Shown here: positions 8,656 to 18,113 of the stretch, piece by piece
Layout: every line of letters begins with the position of its first letter
Numbering within the stretch: the first letter of the stretch is position 1
Origin: GCA-2715965 sp047608975
Lineage (GTDB): Bacteria > Verrucomicrobiota > Verrucomicrobiia > Limisphaerales > JAYPXF01
Reading direction: 5' to 3'
Assembly: GCA_047608975.1 (NCBI GenBank)
Contig: JBLFYM010000008.1
Location: 1-64,000, forward strand
Length of the DNA stretch: 64,000 bases
Made by a program: the position numbers and the translations under genes
Notes under the pieces: model-generated
What the model saw: only the letters and a program-made list of their open reading frames with translations
Databases searched by the model: none
What the model was told of the DNA's origin: nothing

Positions 8656-9573
8656 GTGAGATTTTCGAACATACTTGTGAATGCCGGTCTGATGGTTGCG
8701 TGCGCAGCGGTCGGGGTGGTGAACGGTGGTGCGCAGGTGGAGATTCAGGCTTACCCGGTGGGGAAGGTGATTTCGATTGCTCTGCCCAATAATGTCGAGG
8801 GGGATGACCCCAAGCTGGCGTTTGCGCCGTTGCGTGAATTTCTGAGTGAACAGCTGAGTCGGGATGTGGAGCTTCGTTTTGTGAAGGATGAGGTGGCGGC
8901 GGCGAAGTTGTTACAGACCGGGAAGGTGGAGTTTGCCCAGATCGCGCCGGCGGACTATGTGCGGATGAAATCGAAGGAGCAGGCGAACGCGGTGTCGGCG
9001 GTTTTGCGTGCGGATGGGGGGTACGGTTTTCAGACGAGCCTGGTGGTGCGACAGGATTCGGAGTTGCAGTCGCTGGAGGATGTCAGGCTGGATGCCCGGC
9101 AAATTGCGATCAACCGGCTCGGCGGATTGGCGGGACGTTTTTACATCGGGCCGTTCACGGATGAGGAATTCAAGATCTGGGAGGAGTTGAAGCCTAAACT
9201 GTATCGTCAACCGGGGGCGATGGAGGGGATTCGCAAGCTGCGGTTGAGTCGGGGGAAAGACGCACGTTTCAAGGTGGATGCGGTGTTGGTGATGGATTCT
9301 GAAATCGGCTTTCAGGGTGTTTTGAAAGAAGACTCGGACATCCGGGAAGTGTGGCGCTCGCCGGCGTTCCCGGGACCGGTCATCGCCGCGCGACCAGATA
9401 TCGACAAACTGTTGCGGGTGGAGCTGGGGACGGCGCTGTCCATGGCCAGCCGCCGACCGGATCTGATCAGTTGTGCGCCGGGCGGGGGATACAAGATGGT
9501 GCAGGAGCGGGTGTTTGACGCGGTGCGGGAGATGCTGGAGATGGAGGAGACTGAGGATCAGCCGCCGCGCTGA
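8656..9573 (+). CDS. PhnD-like phosphate/phosphonate periplasmic binding protein
   Basis: A periplasmic solute-binding protein of the PhnD/SsuA/TauA-like type 2 fold, about 305 residues. After a signal peptide (FSNILVNAGLMVACAAVG) it shows the pattern IALPNNVEGDDPKLAFAPLREFLSEQL, ELRFVKDEVAAAKLLQTGKVEFAQIAPADYV and FQTSLVVRQDSELQSLEDV, which matches the family closely. Its usual partners, an ATP-binding subunit and a permease, are not adjacent, so it may be a sensor or work with remote subunits. The start is uncertain: the GTG at 8656 gives the best signal peptide, while a TTG at 8599 would overlap the divergent miaE start. The gene ends 93 bp before the efflux operon. Confidence 0.75.
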   Translation: MRFSNILVNAGLMVACAAVGVVNGGAQVEIQAYPVGKVISIALPNNVEGDDPKLAFAPLREFLSEQLSRDVELRFVKDEVAAAKLLQTGKVEFAQIAPADYVRMKSKEQANAVSAVLRADGGYGFQTSLVVRQDSELQSLEDVRLDARQIAINRLGGLAGRFYIGPFTDEEFKIWEELKPKLYRQPGAMEGIRKLRLSRGKDARFKVDAVLVMDSEIGFQGVLKEDSDIREVWRSPAFPGPVIAARPDIDKLLRVELGTALSMASRRPDLISCAPGGGYKMVQERVFDAVREMLEMEETEDQPPR

Positions 9574-9666
9574 GAGGGGGGGCAGTGGTTCGGTCGGAAG
9601 GTCACTTGGATTCGTTCCCCCTGACTTGCTTCAGTGGCAAAGCTCCCCTAACTTCCGCGCCTCATC

Positions 9667-11103
9667 ATGAACGGAATCAAACCGCATATTGCCGGTCTTG
9701 CGCTGCTGCTGATGGTTGGCTGTGGTTCGCCCGGCGACCGGTCGCACTTGGGCAGTGTTCAATCGCCACCGGCGTATTCGGCGGCGACGGGCCAGACGAC
9801 TTCCCATATCGACGGCTGGCTGGAGGATTTTCAGGACCGGGATCTGAATGCCTTGGTGGCCGAAGCGCAGGAGCATAATCTGGATTTGCAGATCTCCGCG
9901 GCGCGGTTGATGGGGGCGATGGGGAATGCCCGGATTCAGAATGCGGGTCGATTGCCGACAGTGAACGGCAATCTGGGCGGATCGCGCAACAAGCGGGTGA
10001 ACACCCAAGGCTTCCGTCTCACGAATCCGAAGACCGATACCTTTGACATCGGGTTGAGCTACGCTTGGGAGCTTGATCTCTGGGGGAAACTTGCGAATCG
10101 CAGTCGCGCGGCCCACGCGGACATGGAGGCGGCGCGAGGTGATTTTGAAGCGGCGCAACTATCGTTGGCGGCGAATGTCGCAAAATCCTGGTTCCGAGTG
10201 ATTGAGGCGGATCTGCAACTTCGCCTGGCCGAGCAGGCGCACGCCAGTTTCGAGACGAATCTCACAGTGGTGGAAGGCGGCTTCGAACGCGGTGTCCGCC
10301 AGGCCTTGGATGTGCGTTTGACGCGGGCGAACGTGGCGAGTGCTGAGGCCAGTGCCCGGGCGCGCCGCCGCGAACGGGACATGGCGGCACGTGCATTCGA
10401 GGTTTTGCTCGGACGTTACCCGAGGGATGAGATCAAGGTGGCTCCGGCTTTGCCGGCGGTAACGCGTGACATCCCGATAGGCGTGCCTTCGGAGATCTTG
10501 GTTCGCCGTCCTGATCTGGCGGCGGCAGAACGGCGTCTGGCCGCAGCGGATGAGCGGTTCGCGGAGGCCAAAAAGAATCTCCTGCCAACCATCAGCCTGA
10601 CGGGCAGCGGGGGCATCTCGTCCTCGGCTTTGGAGGATCTGATTGATCCTGATCAGAACGTCTGGCGTCTGGCGGCCGGTCTCACGCAACCGATATTTCG
10701 CGGGGGCGCGCTCAAGGGCGCGAAGACACGTTCGCAGGCTTTGTTGCATGAGCAGATGGCGGGATATTCGCGGGTGGTGCTCAACGCATTTCAGGAGGTG
10801 GAGAACGCCTTGGCGAACGAAGCACATTTCGCCGCGCAGGAATCGGCATTGAACGTGGCGGCAACCGAATCGATCGCGGCTGAAGAGTTGGCGTGGAAAC
10901 AGTATGAGCGTGGTCTGGTGGGAATCGTGACCTTGCTCGATTCCCAGCGTCGGGCGGTGAACTCCCGTAGCTCGCTGTATTCAATCTCGCGGGCCCGGCT
11001 GGAGAACCGCGTGGATCTCTATCTGGCGCTCGGCGGGGATTACGAGACTCCCATCAGGACGACGGCAACTTCAGTCACCGAAAACGAACAGAAAGACGAA
11101 TGA
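9667..11103 (+). CDS. Outer-membrane efflux lipoprotein (TolC/NodT family)
   Basis: A 478-residue outer-membrane channel of a tripartite pump. The N-terminus carries a lipoprotein signal with lipobox LMVGC (Cys at about residue 19). Two OEP domains follow, with the characteristic NRSRAAHADMEAARGDFEAAQLSLAANVAKSWF coiled-coil helix, the VRRPDLAAAERRLAAADERFAEAKKNLLPTISLTG segment and a C-terminal repeat of the same pattern. It trimerises and docks on the adaptor encoded next. Its TGA overlaps the adaptor ATG (ATGA), so this is the first gene of a three-gene operon. Confidence 0.93.
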   Translation: MNGIKPHIAGLALLLMVGCGSPGDRSHLGSVQSPPAYSAATGQTTSHIDGWLEDFQDRDLNALVAEAQEHNLDLQISAARLMGAMGNARIQNAGRLPTVNGNLGGSRNKRVNTQGFRLTNPKTDTFDIGLSYAWELDLWGKLANRSRAAHADMEAARGDFEAAQLSLAANVAKSWFRVIEADLQLRLAEQAHASFETNLTVVEGGFERGVRQALDVRLTRANVASAEASARARRRERDMAARAFEVLLGRYPRDEIKVAPALPAVTRDIPIGVPSEILVRRPDLAAAERRLAAADERFAEAKKNLLPTISLTGSGGISSSALEDLIDPDQNVWRLAAGLTQPIFRGGALKGAKTRSQALLHEQMAGYSRVVLNAFQEVENALANEAHFAAQESALNVAATESIAAEELAWKQYERGLVGIVTLLDSQRRAVNSRSSLYSISRARLENRVDLYLALGGDYETPIRTTATSVTENEQKDE

Positions 11104-12446
11104 AGATTTTTCGAATTATCATCCCGGTGCTGGTTCTCGGGGGAAGTTATCTGGCTTACAGGCATATGGTGGACTCCGTCCCGCCACCTCGTCGTTTTGC
11201 TGGCTCAGCTTCGGCGTTGCACGTTTCTGCGGAGCGCGTGTCGACGACGAACTTTCAAGTTGTGGTGTCCTCTCAGGGTACGGTCCAGCCGCGGACCCGC
11301 GGGAGTCTCATTCCGCAGGTGACCGGGATTGTGAAGCAGGTGTCCCCCAATTTTCGCGACGGCGGATTCTTTGAAAAAGACGAGTTACTGGTGGAGATTG
11401 ACCGAATCGATTACGAGAACGCGGTGGTTGTGGCGGAGTCAGATCTCACCGTGGCAAAGTCCAATTTTGAAGAAGAGAGTGCGCTGGGTGAGCAAGCCGC
11501 GGAGGACTGGAAACGGCTCGGCCGAACGGGCGAGCCAAACGCCTTGGCGCTGCGGAAACCGCAGCTTGCCAAGGCCCAATCGGCGGTAGTCTCCGCCGAG
11601 GCGCGTCTGGCTCGGGCGAACCGCAATTTGAGTCGCACGGAGATCCGGGCGCCCTATGCGGGGCGTATTCTTGCGCAGAGTGTTGATCAGGGGCAGTTGG
11701 TTACGCCGGGTACGGTGTTGGCACAGATTTACTCGGTCGACTGCGCTGAGATCCGTCTGCCGCTGGCGAACGATTCCCTTGGTTATGTAGAGATCCCGGA
11801 ATCTTACCGGGGTGATCCCATCAGTGCCGTGCCCACAATCGGGCCGAAGGTGACGCTGAAGGCGACGCTGGGTCAGGACACGTTCACTTGGGAGGGCCGG
11901 ATTGTCCGGGCGGAAGGCTCGATTGATACGAGGAGCCGGCAGCTGTTCGTGGTTGCCCAGGTGAATGATCCGTATGCGCGGAGAACGGCCGGTCAACCGC
12001 CATTAAAAGTCGGAATGTTCGTCGAAGCAGAGATTCAGGGGCGAACTTTGGAAAAAGTGTTTGTTCTCCCTCGTTCCAGCCTGCGGCCAAACGATGAGGT
12101 GCTGGTGATCAATGAAAAGAATGAGTTACGCCGTGAGTCGCTGAAACCCCTTTGGCGTAATGCTGACGTGGTGGTCGTCTCCGAGGGGCTCAAGGCAGGT
12201 TCTCTCCTCTGCATGACTTCACTGCCGTTCGCGGCGAATGGCGCGCTGGTCATTCCGGATATCAAAGGTGAGGGCGTCCGGATGTTGGAAAGTCAGAAGC
12301 CCCGCGGCGGTCCCGGTGGGCCAGGGGGAAAAGGTAAGGGCCAGGGCGGGCCTCCATCGGCATCCGGAAAAGGGGGGGGCGCTGGGAGCGATGGGGCCAA
12401 GGGTAAGGGCGAATCTGGTAAGGGCAAATCTGGAGGACGGGAATGA
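11100..12446 (+). CDS. RND efflux periplasmic adaptor (membrane fusion protein)
   Basis: A 448-residue periplasmic adaptor joining the RND pump to the outer-membrane channel. It has an N-terminal membrane anchor (IFRIIIPVLVLGGSYLAY), a biotinyl-lipoyl half motif (VVSSQGTVQPRTRGSLIPQVTGIVKQV), an alpha-hairpin (residues about 105-180), the second lipoyl half with LSRTEIRAPYAGRILAQ, a beta-barrel and a membrane-proximal domain. After residue about 395 comes a low-complexity Gly/Lys/Pro/Ser tail of roughly 50 residues, absent from well-known adaptors. Start and stop both overlap the neighbouring genes by 4 bp. Confidence 0.92.
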   Translation: MKIFRIIIPVLVLGGSYLAYRHMVDSVPPPRRFAGSASALHVSAERVSTTNFQVVVSSQGTVQPRTRGSLIPQVTGIVKQVSPNFRDGGFFEKDELLVEIDRIDYENAVVVAESDLTVAKSNFEEESALGEQAAEDWKRLGRTGEPNALALRKPQLAKAQSAVVSAEARLARANRNLSRTEIRAPYAGRILAQSVDQGQLVTPGTVLAQIYSVDCAEIRLPLANDSLGYVEIPESYRGDPISAVPTIGPKVTLKATLGQDTFTWEGRIVRAEGSIDTRSRQLFVVAQVNDPYARRTAGQPPLKVGMFVEAEIQGRTLEKVFVLPRSSLRPNDEVLVINEKNELRRESLKPLWRNADVVVVSEGLKAGSLLCMTSLPFAANGALVIPDIKGEGVRMLESQKPRGGPGGPGGKGKGQGGPPSASGKGGGAGSDGAKGKGESGKGKSGGRE

Positions 12447-15400
12447 TTGCCTGGTTTGCGCGCAACGGCGTGGCAGCGAATCTGCTGATGGTGGGCATCC
12501 TGGGGGCGGGTTTTCTCGCGTTGCGTACCAGCATCCCAACGGAAGTTTTTCCTGATTTCGAACTGGACACGATCGAGATCGGAGTTGAGTACCGCGGTGC
12601 AACCCCCGCGGAGACGGAACAATCCGTCGTCATCAAGATTGAAGAGGCGGTACAAGACCTGGTGGGGATCGAAAAAATCACGTCATCTTCGACCGAGGGA
12701 GCCGGTGCGGTGACCATTCAGGTCGCCAAAGGCTACGAACCCCGAGATCTGCTGGATGACATCAAGAACCGCATCGACGCGATCAACACCTTTCCCGATG
12801 AGACCGAGAAACCGATATTGAGGGTTTCAGCGAGGAAGAGTTCGGTGCTGACGGTGGTGTTGGCCGGTGATTTGGCGGAGCGGGAACTCCGGAAGCTGGC
12901 GGAGCTGGTTCGCGACGAGATCACCCAGATCCCGGGGATTACCCAGGCAGAAGTGGGCGCGGTGCGTCCTTACGAGATTGCGATCGAGGTCCCCGAGCAG
13001 ACCTTGCGGGAGTATGGGCTCACGTTGGCTGCAGTTTCGCGCGCGGTCTCACAATCCTCCGTTGATCTGCCGGCAGGTTCCATCCGCACGCAGAGCGGAG
13101 AGATCCTGCTGCGCTCGAAAGGGCAGGCCTATGTGAAGGAGGATTTTGAGAAGATTGTACTGCTCACGCGTTCAGATGGCACGCGACTGACAATCGGGGA
13201 TATTGCGAACGTGAAGGATGGATTTGAAGAGACGCCTTTTCATGCGGACTTCAATGGCGAGCACTGCGTGATTATCACGGTCTTCAGGGTGGGGGATCAG
13301 AACGCAATCACGTTGGCTGAATCGGTGAAGGATTACATGGCGGAGAAGCAGGCGGACCTCCCACCCGGGGTGAGTCTGCACTACTGGGGGGACCGCTCTC
13401 TGATCGTGAAGGGCAGGCTGAACTCGCTGCTTACGAGTGCCAAATGGGGAGCCGCGCTAGTGATCATCATGCTCGCGTTGTTTCTCCGTCCATCCATCGC
13501 GCTTTGGGTGTTTATGGGCCTGCCGATATCGATGATGGGGGCGATCGCCTTTATGCCGGCGATGGGAACCACGTTCAACATTTTCAGTCTCTTTGGCTTC
13601 ATTCTGGTGATCGGGATCGTGGTGGACGACGCGATCGTGACCGGAGAAAATATCTTTAAGCATCTGGAGCGTGGCGAAGATGGTACCGAGGCGGCGATTG
13701 CGGGTACGCGGGAAGTGGCCACTCCGGTAATCTTCGGCGTGCTGACGACGGTGGTGGCGTTTGTTCCGCTGATGATGATTGAGGGGACGCGCGGGAAAAT
13801 CTTCGCCCAAATTCCATATGTGGTGATACCGGTACTGCTGTTCTCCCTGCTGGAATCAAAGTTGATTCTTCCGGCCCATCTGAAACACTTGGCGACCGGT
13901 AAAAAGTCGTTTGCGAGTCTCAACCCGCTGATGAAATTCCAACGCTTCTTCGCGGATGGTCTCGAGTGGTTTGTCAGAAAAATCTACGTCCCGGTGCTGG
14001 GTGTGGCATCCCGGTATCGCTACGTGACCTTGTCCATCTTTGTCGGGGTGGCGTTTCTGATTGTGGGGCTCGTCCAGGGCAAGCGGGTGGCGTTTATCTA
14101 TTTCCCCCGCATTGCCAGTGAAACGGCAACTGCCCGACTCGCCATGCCGCTGGGTAGCCACGAAGGAATCACCGCGGCGCAGGTGAAGCGGATTTCCGAT
14201 GCGGCGTTTGCGCTGAAGGAAAAGTACCGTAATCCGGCGACCGGTGAGAGCCCGATCGAAGACATCATGTCAGTCACCGGTGGTTCCGGGATCACGCGCA
14301 GCCGACCGGGCGGCGGCGGCGGGCAGGGCGGTTCATCGAATCTTGGGGAAGTCTCGTTCAAGCTGATCGCCGCCGAGAAACGTGCCGAAGGCGTGACGAT
14401 TGATACGCGGGCCCTGGTGAATGAGTGGCGAGAGTTGATCGGTCCGATCGCAGGCGCAAAGGAACTGAATTTCCGGGCCGAAATTGGTCGCGGGGGGGAC
14501 CCGATTGACATCCAACTCTCCGGCGCGGATTTCGACCAGCTTTCCGCAGCATCGGGTCGGATCAAGGAGCAGCTGGCCACATTTGCTGGGGTGTTCGACA
14601 TCATGGATACCTTTCAGGATGGGAAACCGGAGATTCAGCTGTCCGTCAAGCCCGAGGCAGAGTTGCTCGGGCTCACACAATCCGATCTGGCGCAACAGGC
14701 CCGGCAGGCGTTTTTTGGGGCGCAGGCCCAACGCATCCAACGGGGGCGTGATGACGTGCGCGTGATGGTTCGTTATCCGAAGGAAGAGCGTGAATCGTTG
14801 GCCACCTTGGAAGGCATGCACATTCGCACCCCGGCCGGAATTGAGGTGCCATTCTCCTCGGTCGCTGAAGCTCAGATGGGTCGCAGCTTTTCGTCGATCC
14901 GACGCATCGACCGCAAGCGCACGATCAGCGTGACGGCGGACATCGACAAGGATTCGGTGGACATCAGCAAGGTGGAGGAATCGATGACCGTTTTTCTAGG
15001 TGATCTGATGAAGGATTACCCGGGGGTGAGCTATGAATTCTCGGGCGAGAGTCGCGAGCGGGCGGACTCCTTTTCGACATTGAAGCTCGGAATGATCATC
15101 CTGCTCTTTGTTATCTACGGGATGCTCGCAATTCCCTTTAGATCCTATGTGCAGCCATTGATCGTGATGTCGGTGATTCCCTTCGGTCTCGTAGGGGCGG
15201 TGTTGGGGCACATGATCATGGGCTTTTCGCTCAGTATCATGAGTCTGTTCGGCATGCTGGCGCTGATGGGGGTGGTGGTGAACGACAGTTTGGTGATGGT
15301 GGATTTCGTGAACAAGCGACGACGCGAAGGATTGACCGTGGCGGACGCCGTGCGGGCGGCTGGCGGTGATCGTTTTCGCGCGATCATACTGACCTCGCTC

Positions 15401-15631
15401 ACCACGTTTGCCGGATTGATTCCGGTCTTCTTTGAGAAAAGCACACAGGCTCAGTTCCTTATTCCGATGGGGATCTCGGTTGGGTTTGGAATCCTGTTCG
15501 CCACGTTCATCACGCTGTTCCTGGTGCCGATCAATTACCTCATCCTGGAAGATATTTGTGCGGGTTGGCGTGCGATCTGGAATTATGAACTGGGTGGAAA
15601 GAAGGAAAGCGTGTTGCCGGTGAAGGGGTGA
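12443..15631 (+). CDS. RND-family efflux permease (AcrB/CusA superfamily)
   Basis: A 1062-residue inner-membrane proton-driven pump. It shows the N-terminal helix after IAWFARNGVAANLLMVGILGAGF, a large periplasmic loop beginning FPDFELDTIEIGVEYRGATPAETE, TM4 with the paired proton-relay aspartates (GIVVDDAIVTGEN, Asp395/Asp396), a second loop and a second bundle with LFGMLALMGVVVNDSLVMVDF. The sequence matches broad-substrate hydrophobe/amphiphile pumps better than metal pumps, but the drug spectrum is unknown. A glycine-rich insert (SRPGGGGGQGGSS) lies near residue 615. A GGAGG ribosome site (12432-12436) precedes the ATG, which overlaps the adaptor stop. Confidence 0.95.
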   Translation: MIAWFARNGVAANLLMVGILGAGFLALRTSIPTEVFPDFELDTIEIGVEYRGATPAETEQSVVIKIEEAVQDLVGIEKITSSSTEGAGAVTIQVAKGYEPRDLLDDIKNRIDAINTFPDETEKPILRVSARKSSVLTVVLAGDLAERELRKLAELVRDEITQIPGITQAEVGAVRPYEIAIEVPEQTLREYGLTLAAVSRAVSQSSVDLPAGSIRTQSGEILLRSKGQAYVKEDFEKIVLLTRSDGTRLTIGDIANVKDGFEETPFHADFNGEHCVIITVFRVGDQNAITLAESVKDYMAEKQADLPPGVSLHYWGDRSLIVKGRLNSLLTSAKWGAALVIIMLALFLRPSIALWVFMGLPISMMGAIAFMPAMGTTFNIFSLFGFILVIGIVVDDAIVTGENIFKHLERGEDGTEAAIAGTREVATPVIFGVLTTVVAFVPLMMIEGTRGKIFAQIPYVVIPVLLFSLLESKLILPAHLKHLATGKKSFASLNPLMKFQRFFADGLEWFVRKIYVPVLGVASRYRYVTLSIFVGVAFLIVGLVQGKRVAFIYFPRIASETATARLAMPLGSHEGITAAQVKRISDAAFALKEKYRNPATGESPIEDIMSVTGGSGITRSRPGGGGGQGGSSNLGEVSFKLIAAEKRAEGVTIDTRALVNEWRELIGPIAGAKELNFRAEIGRGGDPIDIQLSGADFDQLSAASGRIKEQLATFAGVFDIMDTFQDGKPEIQLSVKPEAELLGLTQSDLAQQARQAFFGAQAQRIQRGRDDVRVMVRYPKEERESLATLEGMHIRTPAGIEVPFSSVAEAQMGRSFSSIRRIDRKRTISVTADIDKDSVDISKVEESMTVFLGDLMKDYPGVSYEFSGESRERADSFSTLKLGMIILLFVIYGMLAIPFRSYVQPLIVMSVIPFGLVGAVLGHMIMGFSLSIMSLFGMLALMGVVVNDSLVMVDFVNKRRREGLTVADAVRAAGGDRFRAIILTSLTTFAGLIPVFFEKSTQAQFLIPMGISVGFGILFATFITLFLVPINYLILEDICAGWRAIWNYELGGKKESVLPVKG

Positions 15632-15642
15632 GGATTGGGGGC

Positions 15643-15723
15643 GTTGGAGTTCACACTTTAGCGTGCCGGCGCGAACTTGTTCGGGCCGGTCGGACCCCAA
15701 CACGCTAAAGCGCGCACTCCAAC
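15643..15723. repeat. REP-like palindromic element
   Basis: An 81-bp inverted-repeat element downstream of the RND gene. The outer arms are GTTGGAGT and ACTCCAAC; the inner arms are CTTTAGCGTG (15656-15665) and CACGCTAAAG (15701-15710). The GC-rich centre also has CCGGC and GCCGG segments able to pair. From memory, related palindromes are scattered in verrucomicrobial genomes; that is recall, not a search. The rest of the gap between 15632 and 15809 holds nothing else I recognise. Confidence 0.6.
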
Positions 15724-15809
15724 TTGCTGCGTGGTATCGGCAGTGACCACCCCCCCCACTGTGGAGTCTCAATTGTATGACCCGGAAATGGGAAGTGGGG
15801 ATTTGGCCG

Positions 15810-16679
15810 CTATTGACCAGAGACTGCCATGCGCAGTGAGTAGAGGCTCTTGCGGGCGGTGATGAACAGAGTGTGCCCATCTTTGCCACCGAACGTTATA
15901 TTGGCCGGACGTTCGGGGGTTTTGATGTCGGCGATCAACTTGGCTTTCGGGGAATAGACTTTCACCGAACCGCTGGTGAGGTAGAGGTTTCCCTTGGCGT
16001 CGAGGGTCATGCCATCGGAACCGGAACCCGCGGCCAGCTTACGCTTGCTGAGAGAGCCGTTCTTGCCGATGCGATACGAATACGTCTTCTGTGCGCCGGG
16101 ATCGGCGACGTAAAGCGTCTTGCCATCTTTGGTGCCGATGATGCCGTTGGGTTTGATGAGATTGTCCAGGATGCGCGTCACCTCGCTGCTGCCGGGGGGC
16201 AGATAATACACATGGAATCCGTCGATCTCCATATCCTGAGCGCGGCCATAGCGCGGATCGGTGAAGTAGATGCCGCCATCCGGGGCGACCCAGAGATCGT
16301 TGGGACTGTTGAGCTGTTTCCCATCCCAGGCTTTGGCGACGACCGTGATCTTGCCATTCATGTCGCTGCGGGTGACCTGACGCGCCCCGCCTTCGCACAT
16401 CAGGAGGTTGCCGTCGTGGTCAAAATACAGGCCGTTCGCCCGTCCTGATTTTTCGCGGAAGGTGGAGAGTTTGCCATTCTGCCATTTGTGAATTCGTTCG
16501 TTGGGGATGTCGGTAAAATACAGCGCGTCGTGGCCGTCCCAAGCCGGTCCTTCGGTGAAGCTGAATCCGCCGTGAAGTTTCTGGACCGTTGCCCCATCGG
16601 CAATGAGTGACGCGGTGGCCGAGTTCGCTGATGGTAGGAATGTAAGGGTGAGAAGGAGTGCACAGAGGGTTGTCTTCAT
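15810..16679 (-). CDS. Secreted SMP-30/gluconolactonase-like protein
   Basis: A 289-residue exported six-bladed beta-propeller of the SMP-30/gluconolactonase/LRE family, which hydrolyse sugar lactones in a Ca2+-dependent way. The signal peptide is MKTTLCALLLTLTFLPSANS. Family landmarks are FTEGPAWDGHDALYFTDIPNERIHKW (first metal-ligand Glu), GRANGLYFDHDGNLLMCEGGARQVTR, LNSPNDLWVAPDGGIYFTDPRYG (Asn and Asp ligands) and KPNGIIGTKDGKTLYVAD. The ATG at 16679 is chosen for the signal peptide; the frame is open upstream but has no better start. The exact substrate is not determined. Confidence 0.88.
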   Translation of the reverse strand: MKTTLCALLLTLTFLPSANSATASLIADGATVQKLHGGFSFTEGPAWDGHDALYFTDIPNERIHKWQNGKLSTFREKSGRANGLYFDHDGNLLMCEGGARQVTRSDMNGKITVVAKAWDGKQLNSPNDLWVAPDGGIYFTDPRYGRAQDMEIDGFHVYYLPPGSSEVTRILDNLIKPNGIIGTKDGKTLYVADPGAQKTYSYRIGKNGSLSKRKLAAGSGSDGMTLDAKGNLYLTSGSVKVYSPKAKLIADIKTPERPANITFGGKDGHTLFITARKSLYSLRMAVSGQ

Positions 16680-16829
16680 GGATGTGATCAGACGATAGGA
16701 GAGGGACGATTCCAAGTCATCCTTCTTTCGTGCCGCCACATGGGACGCTCGGTCCGATCAAGGTCCTTCCCGCCCGCCGCGACGACAGGTTGGGGTTGGA
16801 AATCGCGGGGGGTGAAGTAGCTTACGTAC

Positions 16830-18113
16830 ATGTTCGTTCGGTGGATCGCTGTAGTTGTGGGACTGATGGTATGGGTGCCGCGTGGGGAAACGGCTGCTGC
16901 GCGACCGAATTTCATCATCATCATGGCCGACCATCTCGGGCGTGAATGGTTGGGCTGTTACGGCGGGGAGGGTTTGGGAACACCCAATATCGATCAGCTG
17001 GCGAACTCGGGAACACGATTCGAAACCTGCTATTCATCGTCCCATTCCTCGGTGTCGCAGGTGGAGTTTCTGACGGGCCGTTATCCGTTTCGCACCGGTT
17101 GGGTGTGGCACAACGACGTGCCTCGATGGGGGAATCCGTATTTTGATTGGGAAAACGAGACGACCTTCGCGCGACCGTTGAGAACGGCGGGATATCACAC
17201 TGCGATGTTCGGAGATTGGCGTCTGAATGCTCTTCGGACACAGCCGGATGCACTCAAGATGCATGGCTTCGATGAGCATCGTGTCTGGTTGCATGCGGAG
17301 TCAGAAGAGGGCGAAGCAGATGTGCAGCAGATCAGCGTGAATGAAGCAGTGAGGAATTTGGTGGACGATGGCAGTTGGGAATCGATGACGCGTTCGCTGA
17401 CCAATTTTGTAGGACGTTTTCGGGATGAGCGATTCTTGGCATATATGCAGTTTCCAATGAGCCTGCCATCCAGAAATGAACCGGGGGGATACCGTGCCGC
17501 GGTGCGAACTCTCGATCAGACAATCGGTGAGGTTGTGTCAAATCTCGAAGCGCTACGAATTCATGGGCGAACGGTTGTGATTTTGACCAGTGCGAGCGGA
17601 TCGCTGGCAACCACGACCCGGGCATGGGGAGAGCGGGTTCGTGGAGGGCAGGGGAGCATGAGGGATGTGGGTATCAATGTGCCGATGATTGTCCGTGGGT
17701 CGTACTACGTTCGTGCCGGCGAGGTGATCAAGGCCGGGGTGGATTTTTCTGATGTGTTTCCGAGTTTGCTGGAGATGGCGGGCGTGTTGCGTCCCCGTGG
17801 CAGGGAGTTGGACGGCCACTCGTTCGCTGGCTACCTGCGTGGTGGTGGAGTGGTGAATCCTCGTGCGTGGGTCTTTTCTCAGTATGGCTACGACCGTGTC
17901 ATTCGACATGGGCCTTACAAGGTCTATCGGAACGGGCTGATGTTCGATATGTCCGACGATCTGCTGGAGAGGCATAACATCGGAGCGAGCGGTGTCTCGG
18001 AAGTTGTTGGGGTGGGAGAGGGGTTGATGCGTGTGATGAAGGGATTGCCCAAGGATCGTTTGCTGAAATTTCCCGTGGCGAGACGGATGGTCATTCGTCA
18101 GTTGGGACAGTGA
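16830..18113 (+). CDS. Sulfatase-fold protein lacking catalytic residues (pseudo-sulfatase)
   Basis: A 427-residue secreted protein with the alkaline-phosphatase/sulfatase fold: signal peptide, then RPNFIIIMADHLGREWLGCYGG, TPNIDQLANSGTRFETCYSS, FLTGRYPFRTG, a late WVFSQYGYDRVIRHGPYKVY and a DLLERHNI segment. The residues that do the chemistry are missing. The formylglycine motif C-x-P-S-R is replaced by S-S-V-S-Q (73-77), the paired metal Asp is AspHis (34-35), and the later D-N/D-H metal pair is Ala255-Ser256 in LTSASG. It is unlikely to cleave sulfate esters and may bind sulfated glycans or be drifting. Codon use and frame are intact, arguing against recent decay. It overlaps the nuclease start by one base. 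Confidence 0.8.
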   Translation: MFVRWIAVVVGLMVWVPRGETAAARPNFIIIMADHLGREWLGCYGGEGLGTPNIDQLANSGTRFETCYSSSHSSVSQVEFLTGRYPFRTGWVWHNDVPRWGNPYFDWENETTFARPLRTAGYHTAMFGDWRLNALRTQPDALKMHGFDEHRVWLHAESEEGEADVQQISVNEAVRNLVDDGSWESMTRSLTNFVGRFRDERFLAYMQFPMSLPSRNEPGGYRAAVRTLDQTIGEVVSNLEALRIHGRTVVILTSASGSLATTTRAWGERVRGGQGSMRDVGINVPMIVRGSYYVRAGEVIKAGVDFSDVFPSLLEMAGVLRPRGRELDGHSFAGYLRGGGVVNPRAWVFSQYGYDRVIRHGPYKVYRNGLMFDMSDDLLERHNIGASGVSEVVGVGEGLMRVMKGLPKDRLLKFPVARRMVIRQLGQ

